From JAACFF01 sp963701435 (GTDB taxonomy: Bacteria; Chloroflexota; Anaerolineae; Promineifilales; Promineifilaceae), in the NCBI GenBank assembly GCA_963701435.1, contig CAVPAL010000006.1:744001-808000 (forward strand): DNA of 64,000 bases, read 5' to 3'. The notes beneath the pieces are model-generated. The model was given only the letters and a program-made list of their open reading frames with translations. It ran no database searches and had not been told where the DNA came from. Each line of letters opens with the position of its first letter. Positions within the stretch are counted from its first letter, which is position 1. The position numbers and the translations under genes are program-made. Of this stretch, positions 62,252-64,000 are shown piece by piece.

Positions 62252-64000
62252 ATGAAAAAATATGCAAAGCTGTTGTCCATTTTTATGGCGCTGTTTATCG
62301 TCACGATTCTGGCCTTAAAAACCAGTTTCGTTAATGCAGATCCGTCTACAATTAATATTGATGTCTGGTATGGAGATACTCAAGATTTTGGTCAACAAGG
62401 TACTCCGCAAGAATGGCTTAACATTCTTGGAAACGTTTCTGATCCCGAAGATGTCGCCTCATTTCATTTCAAAATCAATGGCGCCCCAGCCGGATTTTTA
62501 GATATTGGTCCTGATGCCCGCCGGCTGCAAGATGAAGGTGACTTTAATATTGAACTTCCCAACCAGGCTCTTGTCGATGGCGCCAATACCATCACCATTA
62601 CCGCAGTTGACTCACTAGGGGCGGAAACTATCAAAGAAGTCACTGTGAATTATGACAAGAGCGCCGTCTGGCCAATGCCATACGATGTCAACTGGCAAAC
62701 TGCGACCGAGATTTCCGATGTGGCACAGGTGGTAGACGGTGAATGGGGAATCACTGCGGATGGTTTGCGTCCAATCCAACTTGGCTATGATCGTGGTGTT
62801 GCGATTGGCGGCCTGACTAACTGGACCAGCTATGACATTGTTGTCCCCATTACGATTAATTCTTTAAGTCCGGACGTGGACTTTAGCTCCTCTTTGACAA
62901 CGCCAGGCGTTGGTATGCTGGTCAGGTGGCAAGGTCATGACGGCCAGCAGCAGCCGCGCGAAGGCTGGGCGCGTCATGGCGCTCTGGGCTGGTACAAATG
63001 GTTCGATCCGGATAACGGCCGTGTTCGATTTGAAGGGAATGTCAAAGATATCACAACCCTCAACCAGGTGGCCAACCTTGAGATTGGAGAAACGTATAAT
63101 TACAAAGTCCGCTCCGTTGGCGTGCCGGGTGACAGCCCCTTTTATGGCATAAAAGTTTGGCAAGTGGATTTGCCGGAACCTGATGAATGGAATGTTGTTG
63201 CTCGCGGCAATGCTGCCTCAACCAATAATGGCTCTGTTTTATTGCTTGCGCATTATGTTGACGCTACCTTTGGTAATATTCAAGTCCAGCCTTTTAATTC
63301 CTCAGAACGTTTCGATGTAAATATTACCAAAAGTGGCAATGGCTCTGTGGTTTTGGATCCCGATCCGGCTGATTATCCGAACGGATATCCCTATGGTACG
63401 ATGCTGACGATTTCGGCTATGGGTGACCCGGGCTGGGTGTTTAACAGTTGGGGCGGCGACCTGGCCGGCCAAAATAATCCCACTGTTATCATGCTGGAAT
63501 CAGATATTAATGCTTCAGCCCTGTTTGTCGAAAGTTTATCAGGGATTGAGTCAGATGATTTTAGCGCTTGCGAATTAAATGAAGACCTGTGGACGTTCAT
63601 TAATCCTTTGAATGATGCGTCCTATGTGATGACCGGCTCTCAGTTACAGATGAATGTTCCTGGTGATGTTGATCACAATGTTTGGACCGATGGTAATAAC
63701 GCGCCGCGTATTATGCAGCCCGCGAACGATGAGGATTTTGAACTTGAACTCAAGTTTGATTCCCCAGTCACCGAACAATACCAGATTCAGGGTGTTATTG
63801 TTGAACAGGACGAGAACAATTTCGTGCGCTTTGACTTTTTCAGCGATGGAACCAACACTCGCTACTTTGCGGCTGTCTTTGTGAATGGGTTGTTACCGGC
63901 TGCCAAACTGAACGGCGTCGTTCCCAATGCAGGCGCGCCAACTTATATGCGTGTGAGAAGGTCAAATGATCAATGGGTCATGATCTACTCATTGGACGGA
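62252..64000 (+). CDS. Paralogous large secreted protein, cut by the window edge
   Basis: The first 583 codons of a second protein of the same architecture. Signal peptide: MKKYAKLLSIFMALFIVTIL, ending near FVNA. Then the cadherin/Ig-like domain (QQGTPQEWLNILGNVSDPED), lectin-like domain (GVGMLVRWQGHDGQQ), B-like repeat (LTISAMGDPGWVFNSWGGDL) and DUF1349-like domain (VIVEQDENNFVRFDFFSDGT). There is no stop before base 64000. AAGGGA lies 11 bases before the ATG. It is a tandem duplicate of the gene at 59618 but more AT-rich, and has only one palindrome core (63015-63022), where the first has several. Confidence 0.8.
   Translation, partial: MKKYAKLLSIFMALFIVTILALKTSFVNADPSTINIDVWYGDTQDFGQQGTPQEWLNILGNVSDPEDVASFHFKINGAPAGFLDIGPDARRLQDEGDFNIELPNQALVDGANTITITAVDSLGAETIKEVTVNYDKSAVWPMPYDVNWQTATEISDVAQVVDGEWGITADGLRPIQLGYDRGVAIGGLTNWTSYDIVVPITINSLSPDVDFSSSLTTPGVGMLVRWQGHDGQQQPREGWARHGALGWYKWFDPDNGRVRFEGNVKDITTLNQVANLEIGETYNYKVRSVGVPGDSPFYGIKVWQVDLPEPDEWNVVARGNAASTNNGSVLLLAHYVDATFGNIQVQPFNSSERFDVNITKSGNGSVVLDPDPADYPNGYPYGTMLTISAMGDPGWVFNSWGGDLAGQNNPTVIMLESDINASALFVESLSGIESDDFSACELNEDLWTFINPLNDASYVMTGSQLQMNVPGDVDHNVWTDGNNAPRIMQPANDEDFELELKFDSPVTEQYQIQGVIVEQDENNFVRFDFFSDGTNTRYFAAVFVNGLLPAAKLNGVVPNAGAPTYMRVRRSNDQWVMIYSLDG

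Larger units (their letters stand above)
66..63022. repeat. Highly iterated palindrome ACGGCCGT (often AACGGCCGTT) dispersed through the window
   Basis: By eye at least 75 exact ACGGCCGT octamers occur, about one per 850 bases, where about one is expected by chance in 64 kb. First and last cores: 66-73 and 63015-63022. Most are in genes, in all frames, and some between genes. All six kinase genes carry one at the same DGR codons (9999, 12494, 15540, 18660, 21396, 23197). It behaves like the cyanobacterial HIP1 element. Confidence 0.9.

Overview
The window looks like a chromosomal segment of a Chloroflexota-type bacterium, probably an Anaerolineae relative. This is inference from gene content: many Hanks-type kinases with Thr/Pro-rich linkers, paired SPFH proteins, a NACHT-FGE protein, and a secreted protein ending in a YxLYxPxI-type tail. 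No rRNA or tRNA gene was seen. A 10-base palindrome with core ACGGCCGT recurs at least about 75 times, counted by eye, in and between genes. Several dispersed hairpin repeats lie between genes.

Layout. 0.5-1.1 kb: RHH antitoxin and PemK/MazF-like toxin. 1.6-3.5 kb: two overlapping SPFH genes behind a leader with three inverted repeats. 3.6-5.5 kb, minus strand: NarL-type regulator and histidine kinase, divergent from a tiny membrane protein and an ABC-2 exporter pair (5.7-7.8 kb). 7.8-26.6 kb, all minus strand: a signalling island. In transcription order it holds an FHA protein, a PP2C phosphatase and six Ser/Thr kinases. The kinases have near-identical cytoplasmic domains and six different extracytoplasmic domains. 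Anchored or secreted enzymes lie between them (metallophosphatase, M14 carboxypeptidase, M23 peptidase). One kinase carries an M14 domain that has lost every zinc ligand and sits just upstream of an intact M14 gene. The last kinase is frameshifted, and an M14 remnant marks the left edge.

26.7-36 kb: mixed housekeeping and accessory genes. These are a frameshifted CaiB/BaiF CoA-transferase, a receiver-like/DUF309 protein, a Ca2+-type P-ATPase, a PIG-L deacetylase, an HTH protein, a small ORF behind a consensus promoter with paired palindromes, a YihY/BrkB protein and a cystathionine gamma-synthase-like enzyme. 36.2-42.6 kb: a large DUF2723 membrane protein (one frameshift) and a membrane-anchored NACHT-FGE protein with at least four frameshifts. 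42.6-43.5 kb has no convincing gene but holds repeats and an orphan minus-strand terminator.

43.5-59.5 kb, plus strand: an exopolysaccharide locus. It has a Wzz/BY-kinase, flippase, Wzy-like polymerase, four glycosyltransferases, a sulfotransferase, an alpha/alpha-barrel protein, a WecG/TagA transferase, a WbaP-like priming transferase, WecB and WecC. WecB plus WecC implies UDP-ManNAcA, so the product is predicted to contain N-acetylmannosaminuronate and possibly sulfate. 59.6-64 kb: two tandem paralogous large secreted proteins with InlB-B-like repeats and lectin-like modules; the second runs off the window.
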